Source of the DNA: JAFGHJ01 sp964606065
Lineage (GTDB): Bacteria; Hydrothermota; UBA3072
Reading direction: 5' to 3'
DNA length: 64,000 nt
NCBI GenBank assembly: GCA_964606065.1
Contig: CAZSEX010000002.1
Coordinates: 62,001-126,000, forward strand
The first letter of the stretch is position 1, and every line of letters begins with the position of its first letter. A model generated the notes under the pieces. It did not search any database and was not told where the DNA came from. It worked only from the letters and a program-made list of their open reading frames with translations. Of this stretch, positions 44,097 through 53,967 are shown in pieces. The translations under genes and the position numbers were made by a program.

Positions 44097-44881
44097 CTAT
44101 TGCCCCAATTCAATTTTTTCCTGAGAATATCAAAATAATTCCAATCCTTGAACTTGACCACTTTCAAAGTTTCTGATTTTTTTTCGATTAAAACTTTATC
44201 TCCCGAATCGAGTAGAACCAGCTTTTGACCATCAAAAATCAGACGGCATTTTTCCTTAGCTTTGATAAGTAACCTGGAATGATTGTCTATAACAATAGGT
44301 CGAAAAGTAAATGTGTGGGGACTTATAGGAGTTATAACAATAGCTTCCGTCCCGGGTTTTACAATCGGTCCACCCGAAGAAAGAGAATAGGCGGTAGAAC
44401 CTGTGGGTGTTGCGATAATTAAACCATCTCCTGAAAGGCGAGTCACAAAAACGTCATTTATGTATATATCTAGATCTATTACTCTTATATCTGTCGAAGA
44501 AAAGACAATATCATTTAAGGCAACATTTTTTTCGCCACTCCAATTAGCTTTCAGAAAAAACCTTTCCTGAATCGTATAGTTACCACTCTTTAGTTCAGAA
44601 AAAATTCTGTCTATTTCCTCTTTTCTGATATCCGTAAGAAAACCAAGTCCACCAAGGTTTACTCCTACAACGGGCAAATTGAATTTGTATACAATCGAGG
44701 CTGCGTGGAGAAAAGTACCGTCTCCCCCAACCGCAAACACAAAATCACATTCTTTGATTTCCTCTTTTTTTTCGTCGTAAAAGACAAGCGTAACACCATT
44801 ATTATAAGCTGTCTTTTCCAGGTTTTCCAGGGCAACTTTTATATCTTTTTTACCCCGAGTATAAAAGATTCCTATTTTCAT
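44093..44881 (-). CDS. nadK: NAD kinase
   Basis: 262 residues. FAVGGDGTFLHAA (G-G-D-G-T), GVNLGGLGFLTDI, and TPTGSTAYSLSSGGPIVKP are the diagnostic motifs. It makes NADP from NAD. ATGA overlaps on both sides (with prmC and recN). Confidence 0.95.
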   Translation of the reverse strand: MKIGIFYTRGKKDIKVALENLEKTAYNNGVTLVFYDEKKEEIKECDFVFAVGGDGTFLHAASIVYKFNLPVVGVNLGGLGFLTDIRKEEIDRIFSELKSGNYTIQERFFLKANWSGEKNVALNDIVFSSTDIRVIDLDIYINDVFVTRLSGDGLIIATPTGSTAYSLSSGGPIVKPGTEAIVITPISPHTFTFRPIVIDNHSRLLIKAKEKCRLIFDGQKLVLLDSGDKVLIEKKSETLKVVKFKDWNYFDILRKKLNWGNR

Positions 44882-45708
44882 ACTTTAGTAGCCTTTAATA
44901 TTCTTTTCCTTCCATATTGGTCATTTACTATCGAATAAGATATAGACGACGGAATTTCAAGATACGGTATATTGGAATCATCGATTTCAATAAATACAAA
45001 TCCCCTACTTTTTAGTCTGGCTACAGAACCTGCCAATATTTTATTTACAAGAGAAACACCTCCAAGTCCTCCGTCTATTGCTAATTCAGGTTCATTTTTC
45101 ACAACTAAATCGAGTTTTTTCAAATTCTCTACCGATACATAAGGAGGATTAGAAATAATCATATCAAAAATCTCCGAACTATGAAAAGAATTTAACAAAT
45201 CCGTGCGGATTATATTGATACGACTTCCAAGATTATGATAATCAATATTCTTTTTACATAAATTTATTGCCTCTTCCGAAATATCAGTTGCGATTATTTT
45301 TGCTTCTTTAATATTGCAAGCTATTGCTATTGATATTGCACCAGTTCCGCAGCCTATTTCCAAAATGTATGGAGTGTTAAAATTCTTCAATCTTTCAATG
45401 GCAACACTCGCCATAAATTCAGTCTCCGGTCTGGGTATAAATACTCCTTTTTCGGTAAGAATATCAAAACCAATAAAATTTGTTTTACCGACTATATACT
45501 GCCATGGCTCCCCTTTTATTCGTCTCTTTAAAAAGCCTTTAAATACCGAAAGTTCTTCTTCTTTAATTCCTTCCTCGTTTATAAGTATTTCGACCCTCGT
45601 TTTACCTGTTGTTTTCTCCAGGAACACAAAACTTTCAAACCTGGGATCCAGGCTGTACCCGCTTAATTCCTTAATTCCAAAATCAAGGACGTCTATCAGC
45701 TTTAACAT
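44878..45708 (-). CDS. prmC: Peptide chain release factor N5-glutamine methyltransferase
   Basis: 276 residues. N-terminal helical substrate-binding domain, then SAM fold with ILEIGCGTGAISIAIA and IISNPPYVSVE (the N-P-P-Y glutamine-methylation motif). It methylates the GGQ glutamine of the release factor encoded next door; the two genes overlap by 26 nt. Confidence 0.95.
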   Translation of the reverse strand: MLKLIDVLDFGIKELSGYSLDPRFESFVFLEKTTGKTRVEILINEEGIKEEELSVFKGFLKRRIKGEPWQYIVGKTNFIGFDILTEKGVFIPRPETEFMASVAIERLKNFNTPYILEIGCGTGAISIAIACNIKEAKIIATDISEEAINLCKKNIDYHNLGSRINIIRTDLLNSFHSSEIFDMIISNPPYVSVENLKKLDLVVKNEPELAIDGGLGGVSLVNKILAGSVARLKSRGFVFIEIDDSNIPYLEIPSSISYSIVNDQYGRKRILKATKV

Positions 45709-46780
45709 CCGATTTTTCTCTTTGAACAGTTCTTAAATTGTCTATCAAATCATCTATTTTTCCATCCATAAACATATCCAGATTATACTTGGTGTAATTA
45801 ATCCTGTGATCAGTTATTCTGTTCTGAGGGAAATTGTAAGTCCTTATTTTTTCACTTCTATCCCCGGTTCCAACCATTTGTTTCCTTTTAGACTTTATTT
45901 CTTTATCCGCTTTTTCCTGTTCATAGTCAAATAACTTTGCTCTCAAAAGACGCATGGCTTTATCCCTGTTCTGGTGTTGGGATCTTTCCTCCTGACAGGA
46001 AACTACAATTCCAGAGGGCATGTGTTCGATTCTGACAGCCGAGGCGGATTTGTTAACATGTTGACCTCCCGGGGCAGAAGATGAAAAAAAATCAATAACC
46101 AAATCGTCGGGATTTATCTGAACTTCCACCTCTTCGCGTTCAGGAAGAACTGCAATAGAAACAGCCGACGTGTGAATTCTACCGCCGGATTCGGTAACAG
46201 GAACTCTTTGCACCCTGTGAATACCGCTCTCAAACTTCATTTTACCATATGCGTTATTTCCAGAAATTAACACAATAACTTCTCTATAACCGTTCAATCC
46301 CGTTTTATTGAAGTCTACTATTTCAAACTTCCAACCTTTATTCTCGGCATACTTAGCATACATCCTCAAAAGATCGGCAGCAAACAAAGCCGCCTCTTCT
46401 CCACCAGTTCCCGCGCGAATTTCGAGCACAGCATTTTTGTTATCTTCTTCGTTTTCAGGAATTAAAGCATCTCTTATCTTATTAATGAGTTCTTTTTCTT
46501 TCTCTTTCAAATCGCGAAGCTCTTCTTCCGCGAGGATAATCATTTCTTCGTCTTCTGTCTCTGCCAGAATCTTCTCATCTTCCTTTATCTTAGCAGAAAC
46601 TTCAGAATATTTCTTAAAAGGGAATATTACATTCTCCAGAGATTTCTTTTCCTGAGAAAGTTCTATAATTTTTTTTCTATCCTTAACGATCCCGGGATCC
46701 TGCAGAGATTCGACGACTTTTTCATACCTGTTTTCATATTCTTCAGCCCTTTTTAAAAACAATGAAAGCTTTTCGGACAT
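45683..46780 (-). CDS. prfA: Peptide chain release factor 1
   Basis: 365 residues. Catalytic GGQ in SSAPGGQHVNKSASAVRIEH and codon-recognition P-x-T (RVPVTESGGRIHTSA), which marks RF1 (UAA/UAG) rather than RF2. It sits directly behind the sirtuin gene with no intergenic base, and upstream of its own methyltransferase. Confidence 0.96.
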   Translation of the reverse strand: MSEKLSLFLKRAEEYENRYEKVVESLQDPGIVKDRKKIIELSQEKKSLENVIFPFKKYSEVSAKIKEDEKILAETEDEEMIILAEEELRDLKEKEKELINKIRDALIPENEEDNKNAVLEIRAGTGGEEAALFAADLLRMYAKYAENKGWKFEIVDFNKTGLNGYREVIVLISGNNAYGKMKFESGIHRVQRVPVTESGGRIHTSAVSIAVLPEREEVEVQINPDDLVIDFFSSSAPGGQHVNKSASAVRIEHMPSGIVVSCQEERSQHQNRDKAMRLLRAKLFDYEQEKADKEIKSKRKQMVGTGDRSEKIRTYNFPQNRITDHRINYTKYNLDMFMDGKIDDLIDNLRTVQREKSDVKADRRP

Positions 46781-47494
46781 TTAAAACAACCTTTCATATA
46801 ATTCAGGAAGTATTTCCGAAGCGTCACCAAGAAAAGAATAATCAAGGTATTCACTGAGAATAGTTTTTTCCCGATTTACTTCAATTACTAAAGCCCCATT
46901 TTCTTTGGCAATTAAGGGTATTGAAGCTGCAGGCTGGACCACACCTGAAGTTCCTATAACAAAGCAAACTTCACTACTTTCTGCATATGCTCTTGCTTTA
47001 ATCAACGCTTTATAAGGAAGAGGCTCTCCAAACCACACCACGTCGGGACGAATAAGTCCTCCGCACCTATCGCATATGGGAATTTTTTCCGAATTTATTT
47101 CACCGAAAATTTTTCCGCAATCATTGCATTTATTCCGGTAAATATTTCCATGCAGCTCTATAACTTTATTAGAACCGGCTTTTTGATGTAAATTATCGAT
47201 ATTTTGTGTAACAACGGCAAAATTCCTATAAACTATCTGCATTTTTGCTAAAGCTAAATGAACAGGGTTCGGCAATTTCTTTTTTACCATCTCTTTAACT
47301 TCAAGATGCCATTCCCAGACCTTTTGAGGATTTTCAATAAAGGCTTCAACGGTAAATGGGTTACTATTCTTCCAGAAACCATCGTTACCTCTAAAGGTGG
47401 GTATCCCCGACGGTTCCGAACTCCCAGCTCCGGTTAAAGCGAAAGCCGTTTTAGCATTTCTCAATTTTTTTAAAATTTTATCATCGATCTTCAT
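46781..47494 (-). CDS. cobB: Sir2-family NAD-dependent protein deacylase
   Basis: 237 residues. NAD site TGAGSSEPSGIPTFRG, VVTQNIDNLHQKAG (Q-N-I-D), the catalytic histidine in ELHGN, and zinc cysteines C-x2-C ... C-x2-C (CNDCGK, CDRCGG). GAGSSEPSG replaces the usual GAGIS. The Y-x-x-R pair of class III desuccinylases is not seen in the expected loop, so plain deacetylation is likelier. It is the first gene of the prfA-prmC-nadK-recN run. No Shine-Dalgarno precedes the ATG, which lies 7 nt behind a predicted -10. Confidence 0.93.
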   Translation of the reverse strand: MKIDDKILKKLRNAKTAFALTGAGSSEPSGIPTFRGNDGFWKNSNPFTVEAFIENPQKVWEWHLEVKEMVKKKLPNPVHLALAKMQIVYRNFAVVTQNIDNLHQKAGSNKVIELHGNIYRNKCNDCGKIFGEINSEKIPICDRCGGLIRPDVVWFGEPLPYKALIKARAYAESSEVCFVIGTSGVVQPAASIPLIAKENGALVIEVNREKTILSEYLDYSFLGDASEILPELYERLF

Positions 47495-47500
47495 AATGGT

Positions 47501-47528
47501 AAAATAATTATTATATCCTCATTGTCAA
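47501..47528 (-). promoter_or_regulatory. Promoter of the cobB-prfA operon (leaderless geometry)
   Basis: Minus strand TTGACA (47528-47523), 16-nt spacer, TATTTT (47506-47501), six bases, ATG 47494. A TATAAT-like string lies inside the spacer (about 47511-47516), so an alternative -10 giving a short leader is possible. Confidence 0.45.
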
Positions 47529-47540
47529 TATTCTCTTGAC

Positions 47541-47595
47541 AGAAACCACAGATTGCACAAGATTAACACAAGAACACCGTACCACACCACCCTTT
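47541..47595. repeat. CAC-phased repeat
   Basis: AACCACAGATTGCACAAGAT and following TAACACAAGAACACC, the same flavour as at 13460 and 39793, upstream of cobB and downstream of the GWxTD gene. Confidence 0.5.
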
Positions 47596-47660
47596 CATTT
47601 TGTTCGTAATAAACTTAGATTAAACAAGGCAGAACGATTCAGTATACTTTACGGTTTAAT

Positions 47661-48794
47661 TTACCAGACTTCAGGTGGAGGATTTTGTAATTCGTAATCC
47701 CCAGTAAGATACCTTTGAACAAAAATTAACTCATATCCCTTTTCATAATAATACCATATCTGATAAGGATTCTGATCCATGCTAAAGGACTCCTCGACGA
47801 CATAATCGGGAGAACCTAAAATAATGTAAACTTTACCTCTATCTGTTCTCCATCCTTCAAAAAAAGAACCACGCGAAAAATTTTTATTCGCGAAATCCAC
47901 TCTCTCAAAATACTCAATTAAAAACTCGTTCACTCCATCTTCCGGTGTTGGATCCTTACTTTCCCACAACTCGTTCCAGAGTTTTTCTCTTTCTTCAACC
48001 CTCGCGTTAAGCAATTCCTTCTCCTCTTTCGAAGTGGTAATGTAAATCATTTGCCTCACCCTTTCAAAATATCTTTTCGACTTAAAGAAAGGCTTCCAGA
48101 CTCTGAAAGAAATAATATCTTTAACAACTTCCTTTTCCTTAATATTCCAAACCTGAGCCACAAAATCGTATAAATCTTCCTCGAATCTATCCGCAGGTAT
48201 AATAACTTCAACAACCTGATTTTTCTTTTCGGGAAGAGTGGTATCTCTTTCAAAATAAATCTTTTTTTCGCTATCTCTAAAATAGAATTTAAGTTTAGTT
48301 CCGCCCTTTTCAAAACTAAAAATATTCAATCTAATCCTGACTGTATCCTCTTCGGTTATAACTTCTCTTGAAGGATTTGATATCCACCTGATAGATCCGA
48401 TATCCGTTTGCCTCAATTTAGAAATCTTTAACTTATTATATCTGCTCCATACCCTGTTTGAATTTCTATCGGATAATCTTAAAACAACCTCGATATCGCC
48501 CTCCGGAACTTTAATTTTCAGCGAATCACTATGATAAGTATCATCCGAAAGCGTTTCATTATATTCCAAAACCGAAATTTTGTTCTTTTTGCTCCTCCCC
48601 CCTAATTGATAATTATCTTTCTTTAAAACAAGGGAAACAAGATGCTCCGCCACGAAAGAGGTATCCCTCTTCTGAAAAATTAAATCAGAGTAAGGTATTC
48701 CATAGTTAACAATAACATAGGGAATAGTGTTCGTGTCTCTGTCGACCTGGAAATTAACGTTAATATCGACAAGAAACAAATAAAACAAAAACAT
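47661..48794 (-). CDS. GWxTD-domain exported protein
   Basis: 377 residues. A short hydrophobic N-terminus (FLFYLFLVDI) suggests export. The C-terminal domain carries FFEGWRTDRGKVYIILGSPDYV (G-W-R-T-D-R-G) and a closing YQIWYYYEKGYELIFV, the GWxTD signature found in several FCB-type phyla. The N-terminal part is beta-rich. Function unknown. It follows the PilR-like gene by 12 nt, so it may be part of the same unit. Confidence 0.88.
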   Translation of the reverse strand: MFLFYLFLVDINVNFQVDRDTNTIPYVIVNYGIPYSDLIFQKRDTSFVAEHLVSLVLKKDNYQLGGRSKKNKISVLEYNETLSDDTYHSDSLKIKVPEGDIEVVLRLSDRNSNRVWSRYNKLKISKLRQTDIGSIRWISNPSREVITEEDTVRIRLNIFSFEKGGTKLKFYFRDSEKKIYFERDTTLPEKKNQVVEVIIPADRFEEDLYDFVAQVWNIKEKEVVKDIISFRVWKPFFKSKRYFERVRQMIYITTSKEEKELLNARVEEREKLWNELWESKDPTPEDGVNEFLIEYFERVDFANKNFSRGSFFEGWRTDRGKVYIILGSPDYVVEESFSMDQNPYQIWYYYEKGYELIFVQRYLTGDYELQNPPPEVW

Positions 48795-48806
48795 CTTAAA
48801 ACATCC

Positions 48807-50132
48807 TCATCCGGAAAACTTTATATCCAACTTTTTTATTTTTCTGTAAAGTGTGGAAGGGTGAATCCCTAAAAGCTCTGCTGCTTTATTTTTATCTTTT
48901 TTCGAAATCTCTAAAGCTTTTTTTATGGCTTTTTTCTCTATTTCTTCCAGATTTAACTTATCGGTTTTACTCTTACCGCTAAACTCTTCCGGAATCGCAG
49001 AAGCCTCAATAACCTCCGAATCTTCCAAAACTATTAATCTTTCAAGTAAATTCTCCAACTCCCTTACATTGCCTGTCCACTTATAATTCATCAGTTTTTC
49101 ATAAGCTTCATCGGTAAAAGTTTTCTCTTTAACATTTAACCTTTCCGAGATTTTTTTATTAAAATGCTGAACCAGAGAAAGTATGTCTTCTTTTCTTTCT
49201 CTAAGAGGAGGTATTCCTATAGGGATAACATTTAGACGATAGTATAAATCTTCCCTGAACTTTCCCTCTTCGATTAATTTTTCAATATTTTCGTTTGTAG
49301 CGCTTACTATTCTTACATCAACTTCGACTTCTTTCGTACTTCCAAGAGGAGTGAAACTCATTTCTTGAATTGCTCGAAGAATCTTCGGTTGCAATTCCAT
49401 GGGGAGCGTACTTATCTCATCAAGGAACAAAGTACCTTTATCCGCAGCTACAAACAACCCCTTTTTGTCTCTATCTGCTCCGGTAAAAGCTCCCTTTTTG
49501 TAACCGAAAAGCTCCGATTCTAATAATTCAGAAGGAAAAGCGGAACAATTAATAGGAACGAATTTACCGGGTCTATTTGAATTATAATGAATTAAATTTG
49601 CAACTAATTCTTTGCCCGTACCGCTCTCACCAAAAATAAGAATGGGTGAAGTTGTCACGGCAACTTTATTTATTTTTTCTTTTATCTCTTTTATTTTCTC
49701 ATTACTGCCAATAATTCTGAACTCTTCGAGTTTCTCTTCTCTGAGATTTTTTAGACTTTTCTTAATCCTGACTTTATCGAGAGCCTCGTTCAATCTTAAA
49801 ATCAATTCTTCCATTCTGAATGGTTTTCTTATATAATCTAAAGCCCCACCTCTTATTGCCTCAATTGCCGAATCAATCGAAGAATAAGCGGTTATAAGTA
49901 TAACCACTGATTCGGGATTGATTTTTTTACAGCGCCTGAGAACTTCAAGACCCGACATTTCCGGCATATTTATATCACTTAAAACCGCATCGTATTTACT
50001 CTCAGAAAACTGATTCAATGCCTCTATGGGATCAGAGAAAACATCTACCTTAAAACCCGCTTCCTCCAAACCGAGTTTAACAACTTCTAAAATACTAACT
50101 TCGTCATCAATTACCAAAATCTTTCCGTTCAT
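48807..50132 (-). CDS. NtrC/PilR-family sigma-54-dependent response regulator
   Basis: 441 residues: receiver domain with phosphoacceptor D53 (SDINMPEMSG), AAA+ domain with GESGTGKE (168-175), sigma-54 contact GAFTGA (214-219), FLDEISTLP and REDLYYRLNV, then a Fis-type HTH (AAELLGIHPSTLYRKIKKL). It activates sigma-54 promoters; rpoN lies at the right edge of the window. It overlaps the sensor kinase by 4 nt and precedes a type IV pilus cluster, pointing to PilR. Confidence 0.95.
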   Translation of the reverse strand: MNGKILVIDDEVSILEVVKLGLEEAGFKVDVFSDPIEALNQFSESKYDAVLSDINMPEMSGLEVLRRCKKINPESVVILITAYSSIDSAIEAIRGGALDYIRKPFRMEELILRLNEALDKVRIKKSLKNLREEKLEEFRIIGSNEKIKEIKEKINKVAVTTSPILIFGESGTGKELVANLIHYNSNRPGKFVPINCSAFPSELLESELFGYKKGAFTGADRDKKGLFVAADKGTLFLDEISTLPMELQPKILRAIQEMSFTPLGSTKEVEVDVRIVSATNENIEKLIEEGKFREDLYYRLNVIPIGIPPLRERKEDILSLVQHFNKKISERLNVKEKTFTDEAYEKLMNYKWTGNVRELENLLERLIVLEDSEVIEASAIPEEFSGKSKTDKLNLEEIEKKAIKKALEISKKDKNKAAELLGIHPSTLYRKIKKLDIKFSG

Positions 50133-51631
50133 ACTATAATCCGTACCTCTGTACCCCCACCTACTGAACTATCAACCTCTATATCCCAATTATGCAGTTC
50201 TATTATTTTTTTCACTATGGGAAGACCAAAACCAAAACCTTCATTGAAATGCGTGTAAAAAGGCGAAAAAATTTTACTTAAATCTCCGCTTTTAATACCA
50301 CATCCCCCGTCTTTCACGAAAAGTACCGTATTATCACAGTTTTTCTTTGCTCCGAAAACAAGATTACCCCCTTCAGGCATTGCTTTTAATGAATTAACCC
50401 CGAGATTAAAAAAAACACTTTTTAGTAGATTGTAATCACCCTTTACGGAAACATCACTTCCAATATTATTCGTTAACTTAATTTTTTTATTTAAATATTT
50501 GCTTTGTTTCAGCTCACTTGTAACATCTTCTATAAGCTCGTAAACACCTATTTCTTGATTTGTCAAATCAAAACTCTTAGTAAAGTTCAAAAAACTTTCA
50601 ACCAGATAATCCAATCTGTCAGATTCTTTAATTATAACTTCTCTTAGCTTTTTATTTTTATCTTTTTCTCCGGTAGCAGAGAAGCAGATTAATTCGGCTG
50701 AAGCTCTAATTGAAGAAACCGGATTTCTGACTTCATGCGCAAGGTTGGCGGCAAAATTACCCAGTATTAAAAGCTTCTCCCTCATTTGCATTTTCTTTTC
50801 TATCTCTTTTTCCTCGCTTCTATCGTTAATCATCAAAATTGTCCCCTTTTCCTCGAACAAGCCACTACTTCTAACCATGAACACTTTATCCTCACTTTCA
50901 AACTCGATTTGTTTTTCTTTTCCCCTTAATATTCTATCAATAGGCTCTTTAAAAGCCGCTCTGGCAACTTCCGGAAGGTTTTTACCCTGTAAAAGTGAAA
51001 CTCCAAGAAATTCGGAAGCCTTGGAATTACTCCATAGAATAAAACCTTTTTCATCAACTGCAATTATACCGTAATCGATCGCTTCCACAATATCAGAAAT
51101 GTCGACCCTGATTCTGGTAAGCTGTTCCCTTAAAACCTGTACAACCAGAGAAGAAACCGCGGCTGTAAAAATAAAAACGAAAGAATAAACAATAAACTCG
51201 ATTAAAACAAAATCCTCAGAGGGCATTTCCGGCAAACTTATAAGAAGAAACATTGAAGGTATTTTTTCGGTAAAAAATAGAGACAGCATCCCAAAAGTGA
51301 ATATTGAGAAACCACTTACAATAAAAGAATCTACAGGCAATAACAAATAAGCACTCAAGACTATCAATGGAAGGTAGAAAGGCACAAAAGGACTCAAAGC
51401 GGAACCAGTAAAAACAATTAGAAAAGAAATATATGTCACATCTAAAAGAAAATTATATACCCTGACTTCCCTTAAGGCATAGTAAACAAGCAGTTCATCT
51501 ATAACAAAAAAAGAAATAAGAATAAATAAAGGTAAGAGACTTCTCCCTTTTTCCCTGAAAACAAAAATCAAAGAAAACAAAAGAAGAAATAAAATTGCTC
51601 GATAAAGACAATATCTCTTATTACGGTTCAC
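50129..51631 (-). CDS. PilS-like membrane sensor histidine kinase
   Basis: 500 residues. About six membrane helices up to residue 168, a PAS domain (175-275), H-box NLAHEVRNP with H299, and the HATPase domain with NSLKAMPEGG (N-box), DGGCGI (G1) and GFGFGLPIVKKI (G2). Six helices plus PAS is the PilS plan. Start GTG 51631, no clear Shine-Dalgarno, 14 nt after pilC. Confidence 0.92.
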   Translation of the reverse strand: MNRNKRYCLYRAILFLLLFSLIFVFREKGRSLLPLFILISFFVIDELLVYYALREVRVYNFLLDVTYISFLIVFTGSALSPFVPFYLPLIVLSAYLLLPVDSFIVSGFSIFTFGMLSLFFTEKIPSMFLLISLPEMPSEDFVLIEFIVYSFVFIFTAAVSSLVVQVLREQLTRIRVDISDIVEAIDYGIIAVDEKGFILWSNSKASEFLGVSLLQGKNLPEVARAAFKEPIDRILRGKEKQIEFESEDKVFMVRSSGLFEEKGTILMINDRSEEKEIEKKMQMREKLLILGNFAANLAHEVRNPVSSIRASAELICFSATGEKDKNKKLREVIIKESDRLDYLVESFLNFTKSFDLTNQEIGVYELIEDVTSELKQSKYLNKKIKLTNNIGSDVSVKGDYNLLKSVFFNLGVNSLKAMPEGGNLVFGAKKNCDNTVLFVKDGGCGIKSGDLSKIFSPFYTHFNEGFGFGLPIVKKIIELHNWDIEVDSSVGGGTEVRIIV

Positions 51632-51645
51632 GAATTTTTTTCAAC

Positions 51646-52851
51646 TTATATAAACTGTTGAGCCATTTTGAAAATCGGGAGATACATCGCCATAACCATT
51701 CCACCTATAACACCTCCTAAAAGAAGTATTACAAGAGGTTCAAGGGCATTCATAAGATTCTCTACAGCCTGATCGACCTCATCATCATAAAAGTCTGCTA
51801 CCTTTGAAAGCATTTCGTCCAGACCCCCCGTTTGTTCTCCTATCGTAATCATTTGCACTACCATTGGAGGAAATAAAGCTTTTTCTTTGCTTAAAGGCTC
51901 CGCAATAGATTCTCCCTGGGCTATCGACGTACGAGATCTTAAAACCGCATTTTCAACCAGTTTATTACCTGTGGTTCCCGCAGTGATTTCAAGAGCATCA
52001 AGTATGTTAACACCCGAAGATAAAAGAGTAGAAAGAGTCCTCGCAAACCTGGCAATAGCCTGTTTTTTTATCAAAGTGCCGAATACTGGTACCTTTAATA
52101 AAATAGAATCTATTTGAAGATGTCCAACCTCGGTCTTGTAATAATACCTAATAGTAAGGATCAAAACTATTAATATAGCTACTATAATAAAGAAATATTT
52201 CCTTAAAAAATCACTGAGTGCGATAACTATCCTGGTGGGCAGAGGTAATTGACCTCCGAGATCAGTAAACATCTGGGAAAACACGGGAATTACAAAAGTC
52301 AATAAAACCGCAACAGCCATAACAGAAACAATAACAATAGCAGCGGGATACACCATAGCACCTTTTACCTTTCGCTTTATCTCGTCGGCTTTTTCAAGAT
52401 AATCGGCAAGCCTGGCAAGAATTGTAGCGAGAGAACCTCCTTTTTCTCCGGCTTCTACCATATTTATATATAAATCGCCGAAAACATCCTTATGCTCTCT
52501 CAAGGCATCAGCTAAGGTCGAACCTCCTTCTACAGAAGAAATTAAATCCTTAAGAACCTTTTTAAACCTATCCGATTCCACCTGTGCCACCTGAATATCC
52601 AGACATTTTATCAAAGGTAAGCCCGCGTTGATCATAACCGAAAACTGCCTTGTAAAAACAGTAATAGCTCTGGTTGAAACCCTGCCCTTTAAAAAAGGAA
52701 GAGTTATTTCCTTGGGTTTGGAACGTATCGAAGTCGGGACAATTTTCCTTTCTCTTAATATTCTCTGAACTTCAGAAGGATTTTGTGCGGTAATTTCTCC
52801 GTTTTCTATCGCACCGCTCGGCGTTCTACCCTTCCATAGATAATCAGGCAT
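51646..52851 (-). CDS. pilC: Type IV pilus/type II secretion inner-membrane platform protein
   Basis: 401 residues. Two T2SF domains (ITVFTRQFSVMINAGLPLIKCLDIQ and IARFARTLSTLLSSGVNILDALEI, each followed by EGGSTLADAL or QGESIAEPL), and three membrane helices. The N-terminal YLWKGRTPSGAIENGEI is standard for PilC/GspF. AAGGGGGAT before ATG. Confidence 0.95.
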   Translation of the reverse strand: MPDYLWKGRTPSGAIENGEITAQNPSEVQRILRERKIVPTSIRSKPKEITLPFLKGRVSTRAITVFTRQFSVMINAGLPLIKCLDIQVAQVESDRFKKVLKDLISSVEGGSTLADALREHKDVFGDLYINMVEAGEKGGSLATILARLADYLEKADEIKRKVKGAMVYPAAIVIVSVMAVAVLLTFVIPVFSQMFTDLGGQLPLPTRIVIALSDFLRKYFFIIVAILIVLILTIRYYYKTEVGHLQIDSILLKVPVFGTLIKKQAIARFARTLSTLLSSGVNILDALEITAGTTGNKLVENAVLRSRTSIAQGESIAEPLSKEKALFPPMVVQMITIGEQTGGLDEMLSKVADFYDDEVDQAVENLMNALEPLVILLLGGVIGGMVMAMYLPIFKMAQQFI

Positions 52852-52863
52852 CTTTCATCCCCC

Positions 52864-53940
52864 TTAATGTACCATTGTTTGTTTTTTAGCTATCATTTCT
52901 TCAAGTTCTCCCGGTTCACGGGAATAAGATATCGCGTCCTCCAGACTAATCTCATGATCCATAAAAAGCTTATAGAGCGACTGATTCATTGTAACCATAC
53001 CATATTTTTGTCCTGCCTGAATATTCGAATACAACTGGTGTGTTTTGTTATCTCTGATTAAAGCTTTAACAGCCGGAGTTCCATAAAGAACTTCGACGGC
53101 AAGAGCCCTACCTCCGGTTCTCTTCGGAATTAAACTTTGAGTAATGATCCCTATAAGAACAAAAGCTATCTGCGCCCTTACTTGATTGTGCCTTTCGGGA
53201 GGAAAAGTGTCAACTATTCTCGAAACAGATTCAACTGCCGAATTAGTATGCAGAGTAGCAATAGTAAGGTGCCCGGTTTCAGCAACATTTAACGCAGCTT
53301 CCATAGTCTCCCTATCTCTCATTTCGCCTATCATAACCACATCGGGATCCTGCCTTAAAATATATTTCAACGCTACAGAAAAACCATCAGTATCTGAACC
53401 CACCTGACGCTGGTTCACAATAGCTCTCTCGTGTCTAAAAAGATATTCTATCGGATCCTCTATTGTAACAATATGGACTTTTCGCTCTCTATCTATTTTA
53501 TCTATGACCGCGGCAAGAGTGGTAGATTTACCACAACCCGTAGGCCCTGTAACTAAAATAAGACCCTTTTGTTTATTTGCCATTTCGGCGACAACCGGAG
53601 GTAACCCCAATTGTCTAAAACTCTTAATCTTAAAGGGAATTGTCCTTACCGCACAGGCAACCTGACCTCTTTGATAAAAAACATTTGCCCTGAATCGCGA
53701 AAGGCCGGGGACCCCAAAACTTAAATCAAGTTCTTTTTTCATTTCAAATTTCTTTTTTTGTTCGTCGTTCAATATTGAATAAACCAATGTTTCCAGATCG
53801 TTGGGAGAAAGCGGTGCGTAATTAGATTTCTCCAGCTGTCCGTCTTTTCTATACATAGGAGGCGCAGCAGTTGTAAGATGAAGATCGGTAGCCCCTCTGC
53901 TCACCATTTCTTCCAACAAAGTTTTCATATCATAATCCAT
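52864..53940 (-). CDS. pilT: Twitching motility retraction ATPase
   Basis: 358 residues. N-terminal PAS-like domain with GATDLHLT, Walker A TGPTGCGKST (131-140), Asp box IVTIEDPIEY, Walker B DPDVVMIGEMRD and His box TGHLTIATLHTNSA. GEMRD marks PilT against PilB. It powers pilus retraction. Confidence 0.96.
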   Translation of the reverse strand: MDYDMKTLLEEMVSRGATDLHLTTAAPPMYRKDGQLEKSNYAPLSPNDLETLVYSILNDEQKKKFEMKKELDLSFGVPGLSRFRANVFYQRGQVACAVRTIPFKIKSFRQLGLPPVVAEMANKQKGLILVTGPTGCGKSTTLAAVIDKIDRERKVHIVTIEDPIEYLFRHERAIVNQRQVGSDTDGFSVALKYILRQDPDVVMIGEMRDRETMEAALNVAETGHLTIATLHTNSAVESVSRIVDTFPPERHNQVRAQIAFVLIGIITQSLIPKRTGGRALAVEVLYGTPAVKALIRDNKTHQLYSNIQAGQKYGMVTMNQSLYKLFMDHEISLEDAISYSREPGELEEMIAKKQTMVH

Positions 53941-53967
53941 AAAACAACTCCTCTATATATATAAAAT

